Of a DNA stretch of 43,902 nt, positions 16,451-25,134 are shown one piece after another (positions within the stretch are counted from its first letter, which is position 1; each line of letters starts with the position of its first letter). Source of the DNA: Myxococcales bacterium (GTDB taxonomy: Bacteria > Myxococcota > Polyangia > HGW-17 > SLPX01). Where the stretch lies: NCBI GenBank assembly GCA_007131745.1, contig SLPX01000077.1:1-43902 (forward strand). The letters are read 5' to 3'. Position numbers and translations under genes: made by a program. The notes below the pieces were generated by a model, which was not told the origin of the DNA, ran no database searches, and saw only the letters and a program-made list of their open reading frames with translations.

Positions 16451-19171
16451 CTATTCCACGGTGAAATATTCGCACACGAGGCTTTCCATTAAATAGTAGG
16501 CAGTGTCGGGATTGCAGTCGAAAACAGCCGGATCGCCTGAGCCGTCGTCGTTTGCAGCTATCAACACGTTGATTTCCTGGTTGAACATCGATGGCTCCAC
16601 GTTGAATGAAAGTTCCACCACGGCCACGCCTCCCGGCAAAATGGGGGTCGGAATGTATTCCACCGCCAAGACCGAATTGTCATCCGCGTCGTAGAGGGTG
16701 ACGGGAAGACCCGGAGAAATCGAACTCATCCCCAGGTTCCTCACGGTGACCCGTATCTTCATGTCGGGCGGGCAGGACCAGGCTGAAGCGAACGCGGACG
16801 ACACCACCACGTCGGGCGCGTTGAGCGGCACGTCGCCCTGCCGATTCGCCCGGAACGTGTTGTGGGTCTTCCATGGTTGCTGGGGTAGGGCCGGCATTTT
16901 TCCATCGTCCGAAACGTTGTTTCCGAAAAATGCATGCTGGTTCCATATCGGCCTCGTGCGAACCCAAAGATCGTTTACATCGCCGAGAGCGAAAACTCCC
17001 CGAACGCCTTCGGTGCAATAATCCGGAGGGTTGTCATCGTGACACTCGGGGAAGAAATCCGGACGATTCGCTATAGGCTCCTCGCAATCCCGCTCAAACA
17101 TGTCCGAGTTGGCCTGGATGAGCAGATTGCTGCGGCCGTCTCCGTTTACATCCACCACGATGGGCATCTCGGTGTTGGCGCGTCGGCTCGCGAACCGGGT
17201 AAGAAGGGGCGTTCCGGTCTGGCCGTCAAGAACAAAAACCCTGCAGTGATCTCCGTAGACAACCTCGTGGCGGCCGTTTCCCTGAAAATCAAACACCGCG
17301 CTCGCAAAACCCGTGTGAGTAACCGATTCAACAATCTCGATGGACCACAATATGCCGTCGCCCGTGCCGTTTTCAACCTCCGAGCAAGGCTCGACAACAC
17401 AATCCACGCCCGGGGTGCAGGCAGGAAAGCTCGGCCGGATGCAGCCGGGTCCGTCCGCATCATCCGAGCCTCGGCAGTCCATATCGAACAAGGTGTAGCA
17501 GGACTGGCCTCCGACCGCGAACTCCGCCCTTCCGTCTCCGTCAAAATCAGCCACCACCGGCGGTCCTCCCCTGAAAGCTCCTGGCAAAACAAACCTGTCA
17601 AGTATGGCGCCGGTTTCATCAAGCAAAAAGACTTCGCCGTCGCCCACCCAGATGACCTCGGGCAATCCTTCCCTGTCGCCGCGCATGACATCCCCGACCG
17701 CTACATAATTGCGGAAATTATTGGAAATCGTATCACGACCGGGAATCTCGTCATTGCACCACAGCGCAACCAGTTCGGTCTGACCGTCCACGAGGTGATA
17801 CGCACACCCACCCATCAGAATCTCGGGAATGGAGTCCCCGGTGAGATCCACGACTACCGGCATGGACGTGTGCCCCTCGGGGGCTTCGCCCAGCAATTCA
17901 CCGGTCAATCCATCGAAAACCGCGTACAAAACCACGACTTCCGGCCGGCCGTTTCCATTCAGGTCGGCCAGAAAAGGCGCCTGGTTGGATGCGACCCCGT
18001 CCAAAGTTGTATGCCAGAGATAACAACCATCGGGATCGGCCGAAGGGTCGGGGCAGGAAACAATGTCGTCTACCACCCCGATGCCGTTGTTCGTAACCAC
18101 GACGATTTCAAGCCGGCCGTCATTGTCGATGTCGCCTATTGCAACATGGTTCAGAATTCTCAGGTTTCTATGATCATTGGCATACAGGGTTGCACCGTCC
18201 ACACCGTCCACTACTACGAGTACTCCATCGGCCGCATCTCCGAACGCGGTGAACGCAACCTCAGGCGTTCCGCTTCCAGTCATGTCGGCCACGGCCGGCG
18301 TATTCGCCACGTGACTTACTTCGACCCCGTTCACCTCGGTTCCGTCCCAGTGCCATAGGTCCTCCACCTGGAACGGGTCAAAATCGATTTCACGGAAACA
18401 CTCCAACCCATCGGGAAAATCATCCGGCATGCAACGGTTGATCCCATAGTCGCAATACTCATCGAAGTCGCAATCCGCGAAACCTTGGCACGGATCACCG
18501 GGCTTCCTGCACTCGCCGAACACACAGTATTCCCCGGGTTCACAGCAGACATTGAAATCAGGCCCGCACAACTGCCCATCTCCCTCGCAGCGAGGAGCGC
18601 ATTCCCCCACGGCGTTGCACACGGGAAGATCCCCCTCGCAGCACAAATCCCCTGCAGCTCCGCATATCTCCCCGTCGCAGGGAACCCGGCATTGATAAAC
18701 CGGTTCGCAAATACCGTCCTCACATATTTCCGCCGCGGTGCAGACCTCTCCTTGGGGGCAGCACCTCCCCGAACAAAACTCTTCCGATTCACAAACGCAC
18801 AAGTCCTCGAGACACTCCTCCCCTGGACGGCAATCCTGCTCTGATGCGCAACCACATTGACCCTCTACGCAAACTCCGGATGGGCATTCATAAGAAGGCA
18901 AAAAACCGCTTCCTTCCGAGTTGCAGGTGACGACTGACCCATTTTCACAACTCGACTCGGACGGAACACACACATGCTCCTTGCAAACGAGTTCCACCCG
19001 ATCACAAAAGCTCCCTTCCGGACAATCTTCCGTGCTCTCACAGCTTTGGTCCGTGGGCGTTTTTTCACTCCTCCCCGCACAAGCAGCTATGCTCATAGCC
19101 GAAAAAAGTACGGCCATTGCAACCAAATTCAAACCATGCTTTGGGGAAAAAACACTCTCTCTCGATGACAT
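16451..19171 (-). CDS. Large Cys-rich lipoprotein with FG-GAP/VCBS repeats and CARDB-like C-terminus
   Basis: A 906-residue predicted surface lipoprotein. Signal peptide ends SIAAC (Cys31). Residues about 43-260 are extremely Cys-rich, built of short disulphide modules such as CEGDGQLCGPDFNVCCEPGEYC. From about 285 to 740 come FG-GAP/VCBS-type repeats with calcium-loop motifs: GDIDNDGRLEIVV, ADLNGNGRPEVVV, ADFDGDGRAEFAV and VDVNGDGRSNLLI. The last ~120 residues (DVVVSSAFASAWSC to the end) look like a CARDB-type beta-sandwich. The architecture suggests adhesion or ligand display on the outer surface; no enzyme motif is seen. GAGG lies 6 bp before the ATG. The gene has no close operon partner. 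Confidence 0.87.
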   Translation of the reverse strand: MSSRESVFSPKHGLNLVAMAVLFSAMSIAACAGRSEKTPTDQSCESTEDCPEGSFCDRVELVCKEHVCVPSESSCENGSVVTCNSEGSGFLPSYECPSGVCVEGQCGCASEQDCRPGEECLEDLCVCESEEFCSGRCCPQGEVCTAAEICEDGICEPVYQCRVPCDGEICGAAGDLCCEGDLPVCNAVGECAPRCEGDGQLCGPDFNVCCEPGEYCVFGECRKPGDPCQGFADCDFDEYCDYGINRCMPDDFPDGLECFREIDFDPFQVEDLWHWDGTEVNGVEVSHVANTPAVADMTGSGTPEVAFTAFGDAADGVLVVVDGVDGATLYANDHRNLRILNHVAIGDIDNDGRLEIVVVTNNGIGVVDDIVSCPDPSADPDGCYLWHTTLDGVASNQAPFLADLNGNGRPEVVVLYAVFDGLTGELLGEAPEGHTSMPVVVDLTGDSIPEILMGGCAYHLVDGQTELVALWCNDEIPGRDTISNNFRNYVAVGDVMRGDREGLPEVIWVGDGEVFLLDETGAILDRFVLPGAFRGGPPVVADFDGDGRAEFAVGGQSCYTLFDMDCRGSDDADGPGCIRPSFPACTPGVDCVVEPCSEVENGTGDGILWSIEIVESVTHTGFASAVFDFQGNGRHEVVYGDHCRVFVLDGQTGTPLLTRFASRRANTEMPIVVDVNGDGRSNLLIQANSDMFERDCEEPIANRPDFFPECHDDNPPDYCTEGVRGVFALGDVNDLWVRTRPIWNQHAFFGNNVSDDGKMPALPQQPWKTHNTFRANRQGDVPLNAPDVVVSSAFASAWSCPPDMKIRVTVRNLGMSSISPGLPVTLYDADDNSVLAVEYIPTPILPGGVAVVELSFNVEPSMFNQEINVLIAANDDGSGDPAVFDCNPDTAYYLMESLVCEYFTVE

Positions 19172-19339
19172 GACAACCTCGTTCTATGGGATATTGTTAT
19201 GCGCTTTTCCGTTTCGCTGTTCATGAGGTGGGAACGCGAACACCCGTATCGCAAATCCATTCAGCATTTTTCGAATGTTACTTGAACAAACCGGCCTGGT
19301 AAAGGGTCTTTCGATCGGAGAGCGCTACATCTTTGCGAT

Positions 19340-19666
19340 TCAGCCCAGGATTTTCACCGGACCGTGATCATCGCAATGATCTCCGTGGGGGTGATGAAGA
19401 CGGCCGTCTATCAAATAGTCTACGTGGTCGCCGTGTGGAACGAGAGGATGTCCGCAGCCGTCGTGGCCGCAGCCGCAGTCGACCGGCGCGCACTCGGCCG
19501 GATTTGTTTCCGACACGGCGATAACGTGCTCGTCGTAATGGCCTTCATGGGGGTGATGCAGGCAGCCGTCATGCAGGTAATCCACGTGGCCGTCATGCTC
19601 GATGCGCGGGTGGCCGCAGTTTTCTCCGTGGGTGTGATTGTGGTTTTCGTGAATCTTGTGCGACAT
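19340..19666 (-). CDS. His-rich metal-binding protein with internal duplication
   Basis: A 108-residue protein with 23 histidines and 7 cysteines. It is made of two related halves: HDGHVDYLHDGCLHHPHEGH (about 24-43) and HGDHVDYLIDGRLHHPHGDH (about 77-96). A Cys-rich hinge, CAPVDCGCGHDGCGH, lies between them. No signal peptide is visible, so it is probably a cytoplasmic buffer or chaperone for zinc or a similar metal. Similar short His-rich proteins often sit beside ArsR/SmtB regulators. Here the regulator gene lies 57 bp upstream on the same strand. AAGGAG is 8-9 bp before the ATG at 19666. The function is inferred from composition and context. Confidence 0.78.
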   Translation of the reverse strand: MSHKIHENHNHTHGENCGHPRIEHDGHVDYLHDGCLHHPHEGHYDEHVIAVSETNPAECAPVDCGCGHDGCGHPLVPHGDHVDYLIDGRLHHPHGDHCDDHGPVKILG

Positions 19667-19723
19667 AACAATTCTCTCCTTATTTTTGAGACCTCGCGGG
19701 CAATTCCCGGAGGACGTTACATA

Positions 19724-20104
19724 TCAACATTCCAGGTGTTCCCGGCTGCGGCGAAACAAGTCCCTCACATGATCGTCGACCAAACGATAAAACGCGTGCC
19801 GCCCATCCTTTCGATAGGCCACCAGGTGCAATGAGCGCAGCAGTCTCAACTGGTGGGAAATGGAGGACTGACTCATTTGCAGAAGTTCGGCAAGATCATG
19901 CACGCACATTTCGCCTTCATACAAAGCCGCTATGATCCTCACCCGAGTGGGATCTGCCAATGCCTTGAACAAGTCGGCCAACTCCAGTGCTTCCAACTCA
20001 TTCAATAAACGGCCCTGCTCCCGCTCCTCTTCCTGACCGGCCGTTTCATCGCAGAAAGCGTCAAGATCCGTGTTGCGCCGAGTTTTATATGTCTGCTTGC
20101 TCAT
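19724..20104 (-). CDS. SmtB/ArsR family metal-sensing transcriptional repressor
   Basis: A 126-residue winged-helix repressor. The DNA-recognition segment MSQSSISHQLRLLRSLHLV and the KALADPTRVRIIAAL start are classical for ArsR/SmtB. The alpha-5 zinc site of SmtB/CzrA (Asp-x-His...His-xx-Glu/His) aligns with Asp110, His112, His123 and Cys126, so a Cys stands at the last ligand position. The alpha-3 motif is CVHD (Cys67, His69) where many members have CVC, and one Cys (Cys18) lies in the N-terminal tail. This points to zinc or a similar divalent metal. The probable operator overlaps the start at 20105-20128. It is expected to control itself and the downstream His-rich gene. Confidence 0.9.
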   Translation of the reverse strand: MSKQTYKTRRNTDLDAFCDETAGQEEEREQGRLLNELEALELADLFKALADPTRVRIIAALYEGEMCVHDLAELLQMSQSSISHQLRLLRSLHLVAYRKDGRHAFYRLVDDHVRDLFRRSREHLEC

Positions 20105-20128
20105 ATGTTCACATGTTCACTTATTCAG
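20105..20128. promoter_or_regulatory. Putative SmtB-type operator (tandem ATGTTCAC repeats)
   Basis: Two perfect adjacent copies of ATGTTCAC (20105-20112 and 20113-20120) are followed by the related TTATTCAG (20121-20128), directly upstream of the regulator's start codon. TGTTCA and TATTCA half-sites are typical of SmtB/ZiaR operators, although here they are direct rather than inverted. Confidence 0.5.
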
Positions 20129-20237
20129 GTTTTTAGCGCCGATTGATAAATGTGTCAAGCGGAAAAATCTTATGTAATCACACATCGCCAAAACGGATAT
20201 CTTGACCTGTAACAAAGGAAAGCTAGACTGCTCCACC

Positions 20238-21263
20238 ATGGCAACCGGCAGTGCGTTTACGGCATACAATGAAGTGATGCGTTCTCTGCAAAAGGAAGAC
20301 GCTGCTCTGATCTATTGTTTCTACGGAACTGAAAGGTGGTTGAGACAAAAGCTGGTAAATGGAGTGCGAAAAAACGTGCTTTCAGGAAGAGGCAGCGAGT
20401 TCAACCACGATCGGTTCAATGCATCCGAAACAAGTTCAGACGTTGTTTTCGACGCGGTCCAGACCATGCCCATGCTGGGCAAACGCCGCCTGGTAGAGGT
20501 CGAGGATGTGCATCGCTGGAAAGCGGATGAGCTGAACGGCCTCGAAAAAGTGGTGGACAAGCTTTCCGACCACGCGTGTCTTTTGCTCGTGGCCGACAAC
20601 CTCGACGGCCGGCTGAAGTTGTTTAAAAAGATCAAGAAAATCGGCGTTGTGCTAAAGCTGGATCAACCTGCAAAGAGGGAACTGCACGGATTCGTGGAAA
20701 ATGAATCGGAAAAGCTGGGGCGAAGCCTCTCGCCCGCTGCCTCGGCCATGTTGGTCGAACTTGTCGGCAGGGACCTGGGATTGCTGTCCGCGTCCATTGA
20801 AAAGGCAAGTCTTTACGCTGGTGAAGAAAAGGTGTTGACCGAAGAACATGTCCGCGCTGTCGTGCCCGATCTGCGACAGGTAATAATTTTCGAGCTGACC
20901 GATGCTTTCGGGGCCGGCCACAAGGAAACAGCCCTGGATGCGCTGCGCCGTCTTTTGCAGGAAGGCGAATCGCCCCAGGTGGTCCTTGTGATGCTCGGAC
21001 GCCAAGTAAGGCTTTTATGGACAGCGCTCGACGCCATGAGGAAGGGGACCTCGATGTCCGATCTCGCCGGCGCCCTGAAAATCCACCCTTTTGTCGCCAG
21101 GAAGATTGGAATGCAGGCCCGGGATTGCACCGCTCACGGCTTGAGAAGAGCTCACCGGGCGGTATGCCGCGCGGACAGAAGCATGAAGTTCTCAAAGGTT
21201 TCAGCCGGCGTGCTGTTGGAAAAACTCCTTCTGGAAATCACTACCACGATAAGGCTTCCATGA
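20238..21263 (+). CDS. holA: DNA polymerase III delta subunit
   Basis: A 341-residue clamp-loader subunit that opens the beta clamp. The protein shows the HolA pattern of an AAA+-like fold without Walker A: an early FYGTERWLRQKLVNGVRK segment, TMPMLGKRRLVEVEDVHRW, LLLVADNLDGRLKLFKKIKK, a central VGRDLGLLSASIEKASLYAG and the C-terminal collar part with QVVLVMLGRQVRLLW. The position next to rpsT is a common arrangement in proteobacteria. The start is not certain: ATG at 20238 gives the expected N-terminus, whereas an in-frame TTG at 20202 would add 12 residues. Neither has an ideal ribosome-binding site. Confidence 0.88.
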   Translation: MATGSAFTAYNEVMRSLQKEDAALIYCFYGTERWLRQKLVNGVRKNVLSGRGSEFNHDRFNASETSSDVVFDAVQTMPMLGKRRLVEVEDVHRWKADELNGLEKVVDKLSDHACLLLVADNLDGRLKLFKKIKKIGVVLKLDQPAKRELHGFVENESEKLGRSLSPAASAMLVELVGRDLGLLSASIEKASLYAGEEKVLTEEHVRAVVPDLRQVIIFELTDAFGAGHKETALDALRRLLQEGESPQVVLVMLGRQVRLLWTALDAMRKGTSMSDLAGALKIHPFVARKIGMQARDCTAHGLRRAHRAVCRADRSMKFSKVSAGVLLEKLLLEITTTIRLP

Positions 21264-21417
21264 CACCTGATTGGGGGGAATGAATAGAACCTTTCAGGAT
21301 CCAAAACTGATGCTACAAATCTGATAACCGAAAGATGAGCGGGGAAAAACCTAAAAATGGGTGGAAAAGATGGAATCGATTGGATAACGAGAAACGTCCG
21401 AACCAGGTGTTCGAAAA

Positions 21418-21681
21418 TCAGCTTATCTTCGCAACCATGTTCGAAAGACGGCTTTTTATCCGCGCTGCGGTGTTTTTGTGAATGATGCCCTTGCCCGCAA
21501 CCTTGTCAATGACGGGTATAGCTTGTTCAAGGGCTTTCTTCGCGGACGCCGCATTGTTTTCACCCACGTTTTTCCGCACTGCTTTTACCAATGTGCGCAT
21601 CTTGCTTTTGTATGTTTTGTTCAATTCCCGTCGCTTTTCGCTCTGACGGTATCGTTTTTCTGCTTGCTTGTGATTCGCCAC
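21418..21681 (-). CDS. rpsT: 30S ribosomal protein S20
   Basis: An 87-residue, strongly basic S20 protein that binds 16S rRNA early in 30S assembly. Recognised by MANHKQAEKRYRQSEKRR at the N-terminus, the middle LVKAVRKNV and the C-terminal KGIIHKNTAARIKSRLS. Translation starts at a GTG, with AAGGAG about 8 bp upstream; rare start codons are known for rpsT. It is convergent with holA and divergent from murJ. Confidence 0.97.
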   Translation of the reverse strand: MANHKQAEKRYRQSEKRRELNKTYKSKMRTLVKAVRKNVGENNAASAKKALEQAIPVIDKVAGKGIIHKNTAARIKSRLSNMVAKIS

Positions 21682-21717
21682 TTCTCTACTCCTTAAGCTG
21701 GCTGTCTGAACCGCAAC

Positions 21718-21746
21718 CCACTATCAAATGAGCATTGAGATGTCAA
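21718..21746 (-). promoter_or_regulatory. Putative rpsT promoter
   Basis: On the minus strand TTGACA (21741-21746) is followed after 17 bp by TAGTGG (21718-21723), about 35 bp before the rpsT start. The -35 is perfect and the -10 is weak. Confidence 0.35.
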
Positions 21747-21796
21747 GATCTTCCCGTTGACGAAATTTTTGCTGAGTCAGCCACACAGAAGAATTC

Positions 21797-21808
21797 GCAA
21801 ATATTTGC
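21797..21808. repeat. Perfect 12-bp palindrome in the rpsT-murJ divergent region
   Basis: GCAAATATTTGC is a perfect palindrome in the 200-bp gap between rpsT (minus) and murJ (plus), about 75 bp before murJ. It could be a dimeric operator; no regulator is assigned. Confidence 0.4.
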
Positions 21809-21881
21809 CGAAATCACCTCTGAACATTAATCTTTCGGATAACGTCCGGAAGATCTCCGGAGTCGAAAAAAGGAAAACCGC

Positions 21882-23498
21882 TTGAGCGAGGTTGGAACCG
21901 AACAGAAGGCAGGAACCGAAGAGAATAAGAGTCTTGTAAGATCAGCAGGCGTTGTCGGCAGCCTGACTCTACTTTCCAGGTTTTTCGGTCTTTTCAGGGA
22001 TGCGGTGATCGCAGCCGTGTTTCCAAAGCGTCTTACAGACGCATTTTTCGTGGCGTTTACGATTCCGAATGTTTTCAGAAGGCTCCTGGCGGAAGGAGCG
22101 CTTACCATAGCGTTCATTCCGACCTTTACCGATTATCACCGCCACAGAACCTCGGAAGAAGCCAAAAGGTTCGTGAATGCAGCCTTTACCACCTTGTGTG
22201 TCATATTGCTGGTGTTTTCCGTCCTGGGAGTCATCGCGGCGCCTTTGCTCGTGCGTCTTTTCGCGTGGGGTTACACGGAGGACCCAGAGAAGTTCGCAGC
22301 AGCGGTCAGACTTACCCAACTCGTGTTCCCCTACATCTTTTTCGTATCTCTCGCCGCCCTGGCCATGGGAGTATTAAACACGGTCGGCCACTTCGCCGGC
22401 CCGGCCGGATCGCCGGTGTTTTTCAATTTTGGAATGATCGTCTGCATTCTCGCGCTGACCCCTTTATTCAAGCGCTTTGGACTGCCTGCTTTTTATTCTC
22501 TGGGAATCGGAGTGTTGGTGGGCGGCTTGGGGCAATTGCTGATTCATCTGCCGTTCATGGCTCGTTTCGGATATCTCCCCAAGTTGAAATGGGATCCTTC
22601 CCATCCCGGGGTCAAAAAAGTAACCAGGCTCATGGGTCCGGCCGTGTTCGGCCTGGCCCTTTACCAACTCAACGTTTTACTGGCCAAATTACTGGCATCC
22701 TTCTTGGGTCATGGAGCTGTTACGTACCTTTACTACGCTCAGAGGTTGATAGAGTTTCCCATGGGGGTATTTGCTGTAGCTGTAGCCACGGCCGCGGCTC
22801 CGACGTTTTCGGTTCACGTGATGTCGGGTGATCTTGGAAAAATGAAGGAAACCCTTGGAAACACGCTCAGACTCACCATGTTTATCGTTATCCCCTCAAT
22901 GGTGGGTCTGGTGGTTCTTGGAGAGCCGATCGTGGCTGCGTTTTTTCAGCGCGGCCGTTTCGACTACGAAATGACCGTCGCCACGTACAAAGCATTGGCT
23001 GCTTTTTCCATAGGCTTGTGGGCCGCGGCAGCGATCCGGCAGTTGGTTCCGGCATATTACGCACTGGATGACAGCAAAACTCCCGTCAAGGCCGCTGCAG
23101 CCGGATTGGTGGTCTACGTAGGTGTCGGGCTCGCATTGATGAAACCCTTGGGACACGTGGGACTTGCGTTAGGCGTTTCCGCTTCCTCGATCGTGAACCT
23201 GGCCGTTTTGGCCTTTGTATTCCGAAAACGAATGGGTCGTCTCGGCTGGAGAAAGGTCTTCGTTTCCGCTCTCAAGCAGGGAGCGGCCTCTCTTGTCATG
23301 GGTGCGGGTGTATATTTCATCGCCGCGTACGGCAACTGGGAAAAAGGACTCGGTGATTCAAGAAACCAAGTGGTACTTCTGGCCTGTTTTGCAGTTGCGG
23401 GGGTGCTCTACATCGGTGTATGCGCGCTGCTCAAAACACCCGAAGTAAAAGAACTCTGGTTGGGAATCCGCCGCCGTCGTCGCAGGAAAAAACCTTGA
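21882..23498 (+). CDS. murJ: Lipid II flippase MurJ (MviN)
   Basis: A 538-residue polytopic protein of the MOP superfamily that moves lipid II across the inner membrane for peptidoglycan synthesis. The N-terminal signature TLLSRFFGLFRDAVIAAVF and RRLLAEGALTIAFIPTF are characteristic, as are the later FPMGVFAVAVATAAAPTFS and VPAYYALDDSKTPVKAA segments. About 14 hydrophobic helices span the chain and it ends in a very basic tail (RRRRRKKP). The start is a TTG at 21882 with AAAGGA 8 bp upstream; no in-frame ATG precedes the first helix. The length matches the family. Confidence 0.95.
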   Translation: MSEVGTEQKAGTEENKSLVRSAGVVGSLTLLSRFFGLFRDAVIAAVFPKRLTDAFFVAFTIPNVFRRLLAEGALTIAFIPTFTDYHRHRTSEEAKRFVNAAFTTLCVILLVFSVLGVIAAPLLVRLFAWGYTEDPEKFAAAVRLTQLVFPYIFFVSLAALAMGVLNTVGHFAGPAGSPVFFNFGMIVCILALTPLFKRFGLPAFYSLGIGVLVGGLGQLLIHLPFMARFGYLPKLKWDPSHPGVKKVTRLMGPAVFGLALYQLNVLLAKLLASFLGHGAVTYLYYAQRLIEFPMGVFAVAVATAAAPTFSVHVMSGDLGKMKETLGNTLRLTMFIVIPSMVGLVVLGEPIVAAFFQRGRFDYEMTVATYKALAAFSIGLWAAAAIRQLVPAYYALDDSKTPVKAAAAGLVVYVGVGLALMKPLGHVGLALGVSASSIVNLAVLAFVFRKRMGRLGWRKVFVSALKQGAASLVMGAGVYFIAAYGNWEKGLGDSRNQVVLLACFAVAGVLYIGVCALLKTPEVKELWLGIRRRRRRKKP

Positions 23499-23671
23499 TT
23501 CTTCAGATCCCATGCGCGGAAACGTATGCGGGTGTATTTTCTTTCGTCTGTTGGTATATACTAGGCTGATTCCCCCGGGTCGGGGAAAAAACGGGTTGAA
23601 CGGCAAATGTGACCCTGAAGGTTTTTGCTCTCTTTTGTAACCGGTTAAGGGTCCGGGAGCATTTTATCGGA

Positions 23672-25129
23672 ATGAGAATTTTGCTAGTGAATCCACCCGC
23701 TGAATACACGATAGCGGGAAACAATCCGGAAATCATTGACGAGGAACGTGGGTGCAATCCACCTCTTGGGATTCTATTTCTGGCTGCGTGTTTGGAGGAA
23801 AGCGGGAGACACGAGGTGGAGGTTCTTGATTGTCAGGCCTCCCATGTGGGACATGATTCTCTGGCCGCAGAGGTGAGAGCCGGAAATCCAGAACTGGTCG
23901 GCTTGACAGCTATGACGCTGACCCTGGTGGATGTGGTGGAAGCTGCCGGGAGAATCAAGGAAGCAGTGGAAGGTGTGGAGGTGGTGGTAGGGGGGCCGCA
24001 TGCAGCTGTTTACCCGGAAGAAACAGCGAAATTGGAACACGTGGATTACGTGATACAGGGAGAGGCCGAATACAGCCTGTTGCAGCTTGCCGATATCTTG
24101 GACAAGGAAAACCGGGGAGGGAGGAAGAAGAAAGGAAGAAAGAAAGTTTTTCCGGATGACCTGGCAGAAGTCCCGGGGTTGTATGTTTGGCGAAATGGGA
24201 AGATATACAAGGGTAAGGAGCCTGCATTCATAGAAAACCTGGATGAAATTCCGTTTCCCGCAAGACATCTTGTTCCGGTACAAGACTACAATTCCCTCCT
24301 CGCTGTTCGGGGACCCGTTACAACCATGTTTACGAGCAGGGGTTGTCCGTTCCGATGCACTTTCTGCCACAGGCCGGCAATGGGAAAAAAGTTCCGCGCT
24401 GTAAGCGCTCACAGAGTTGTGGAGGAGATGCAAGCTTGCAAAGACCTGGGGATAAAGGAGATACTGGTATACGATGATACCTTCACGGTGCAAGGAGAAC
24501 GGGTGGTGGCTGTTTGCGAAGAGATCCTGAGGAGGAAACTTAAGATTGTCTGGGATGTGAGGGCGCACATCAACACTGTGGACAAGGACCTGTTGAAGCT
24601 GATGCGCAAGGCGGGATGCGCCCGGATTCACTATGGCATAGAGGCGGGCACGGACCGTGTTTTGCGGGTGCTCAAAAAATCCATATCCCTGGATCGGGCC
24701 GTTCGGGTGGTCCGGGAGACGCGGCGTGTAGGAATATCAACCCTTGCGTATTTCATGATCGGAAATCCCACGGAGACACGTGAAGAAGCCTTGGAAACAA
24801 TACGGTTCGCGAAATCTCTTGATGCTGATTATGTTCACATCACGATTTTGACGCCATTTCCGGGCACACCGCTTTACCTGGACGGTTTGAGAGAAAAAGT
24901 GTTTTCAAGAGATCACTGGAAAGAATTCGCTCGAAACCCCACAAAAGATTTCGTGCCGCCGTTCTGGGAAGAAAACATGACCACTCAAGAATTGCAGAAC
25001 CTGATAAAAAAGGCATACCAAGGGTTCTACCTGAGACCCGGCTATATATTGAAGCGCTTGACCGAACTCCGTTCATTCGATGAGCTGAAAAGAAAAGCCA
25101 GGGCGGCCTGGAAAGTGATACGGATGTAA
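23672..25129 (+). CDS. Radical SAM protein with B12-binding-type N-terminal domain
   Basis: A 485-residue protein. The N-terminal Rossmann domain (about 1-140) is of the B12-binding type (MRILLVNPP, NPELVGLTAMT, VVVGGPHAAVYPEE). The radical SAM domain follows with the 4Fe-4S motif CPFRCTFC (Cys225, Cys229, Cys232). Members of this class methylate or rearrange unactivated carbons in lipids, tetrapyrroles and natural products. The canonical DxHxxG cobalamin motif is not evident, so cobalamin dependence is uncertain. ATG at 23672 is chosen because MRILLVNPP is the usual beginning and GGGAG lies 12 bp upstream; the frame stays open to 23609. It is followed 5 bp later by a large membrane protein and heads a co-oriented glycan-type block. 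Confidence 0.88.
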   Translation: MRILLVNPPAEYTIAGNNPEIIDEERGCNPPLGILFLAACLEESGRHEVEVLDCQASHVGHDSLAAEVRAGNPELVGLTAMTLTLVDVVEAAGRIKEAVEGVEVVVGGPHAAVYPEETAKLEHVDYVIQGEAEYSLLQLADILDKENRGGRKKKGRKKVFPDDLAEVPGLYVWRNGKIYKGKEPAFIENLDEIPFPARHLVPVQDYNSLLAVRGPVTTMFTSRGCPFRCTFCHRPAMGKKFRAVSAHRVVEEMQACKDLGIKEILVYDDTFTVQGERVVAVCEEILRRKLKIVWDVRAHINTVDKDLLKLMRKAGCARIHYGIEAGTDRVLRVLKKSISLDRAVRVVRETRRVGISTLAYFMIGNPTETREEALETIRFAKSLDADYVHITILTPFPGTPLYLDGLREKVFSRDHWKEFARNPTKDFVPPFWEENMTTQELQNLIKKAYQGFYLRPGYILKRLTELRSFDELKRKARAAWKVIRM

Positions 25130-25134
25130 TACAC

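Noticed and set aside
16934..18358. A 474-codon open frame on the plus strand opposite the large lipoprotein gene.
   Set aside because: It lies wholly antisense to a well-supported gene with signal peptide and FG-GAP motifs, and its translation is Arg/His/Val-rich without domain features.
23574..23591. CCCCG-GGT-CGGGG hairpin followed by an A-run before the radical SAM gene.
   Set aside because: For a plus-strand terminator the run should be T; no minus-strand gene ends here.
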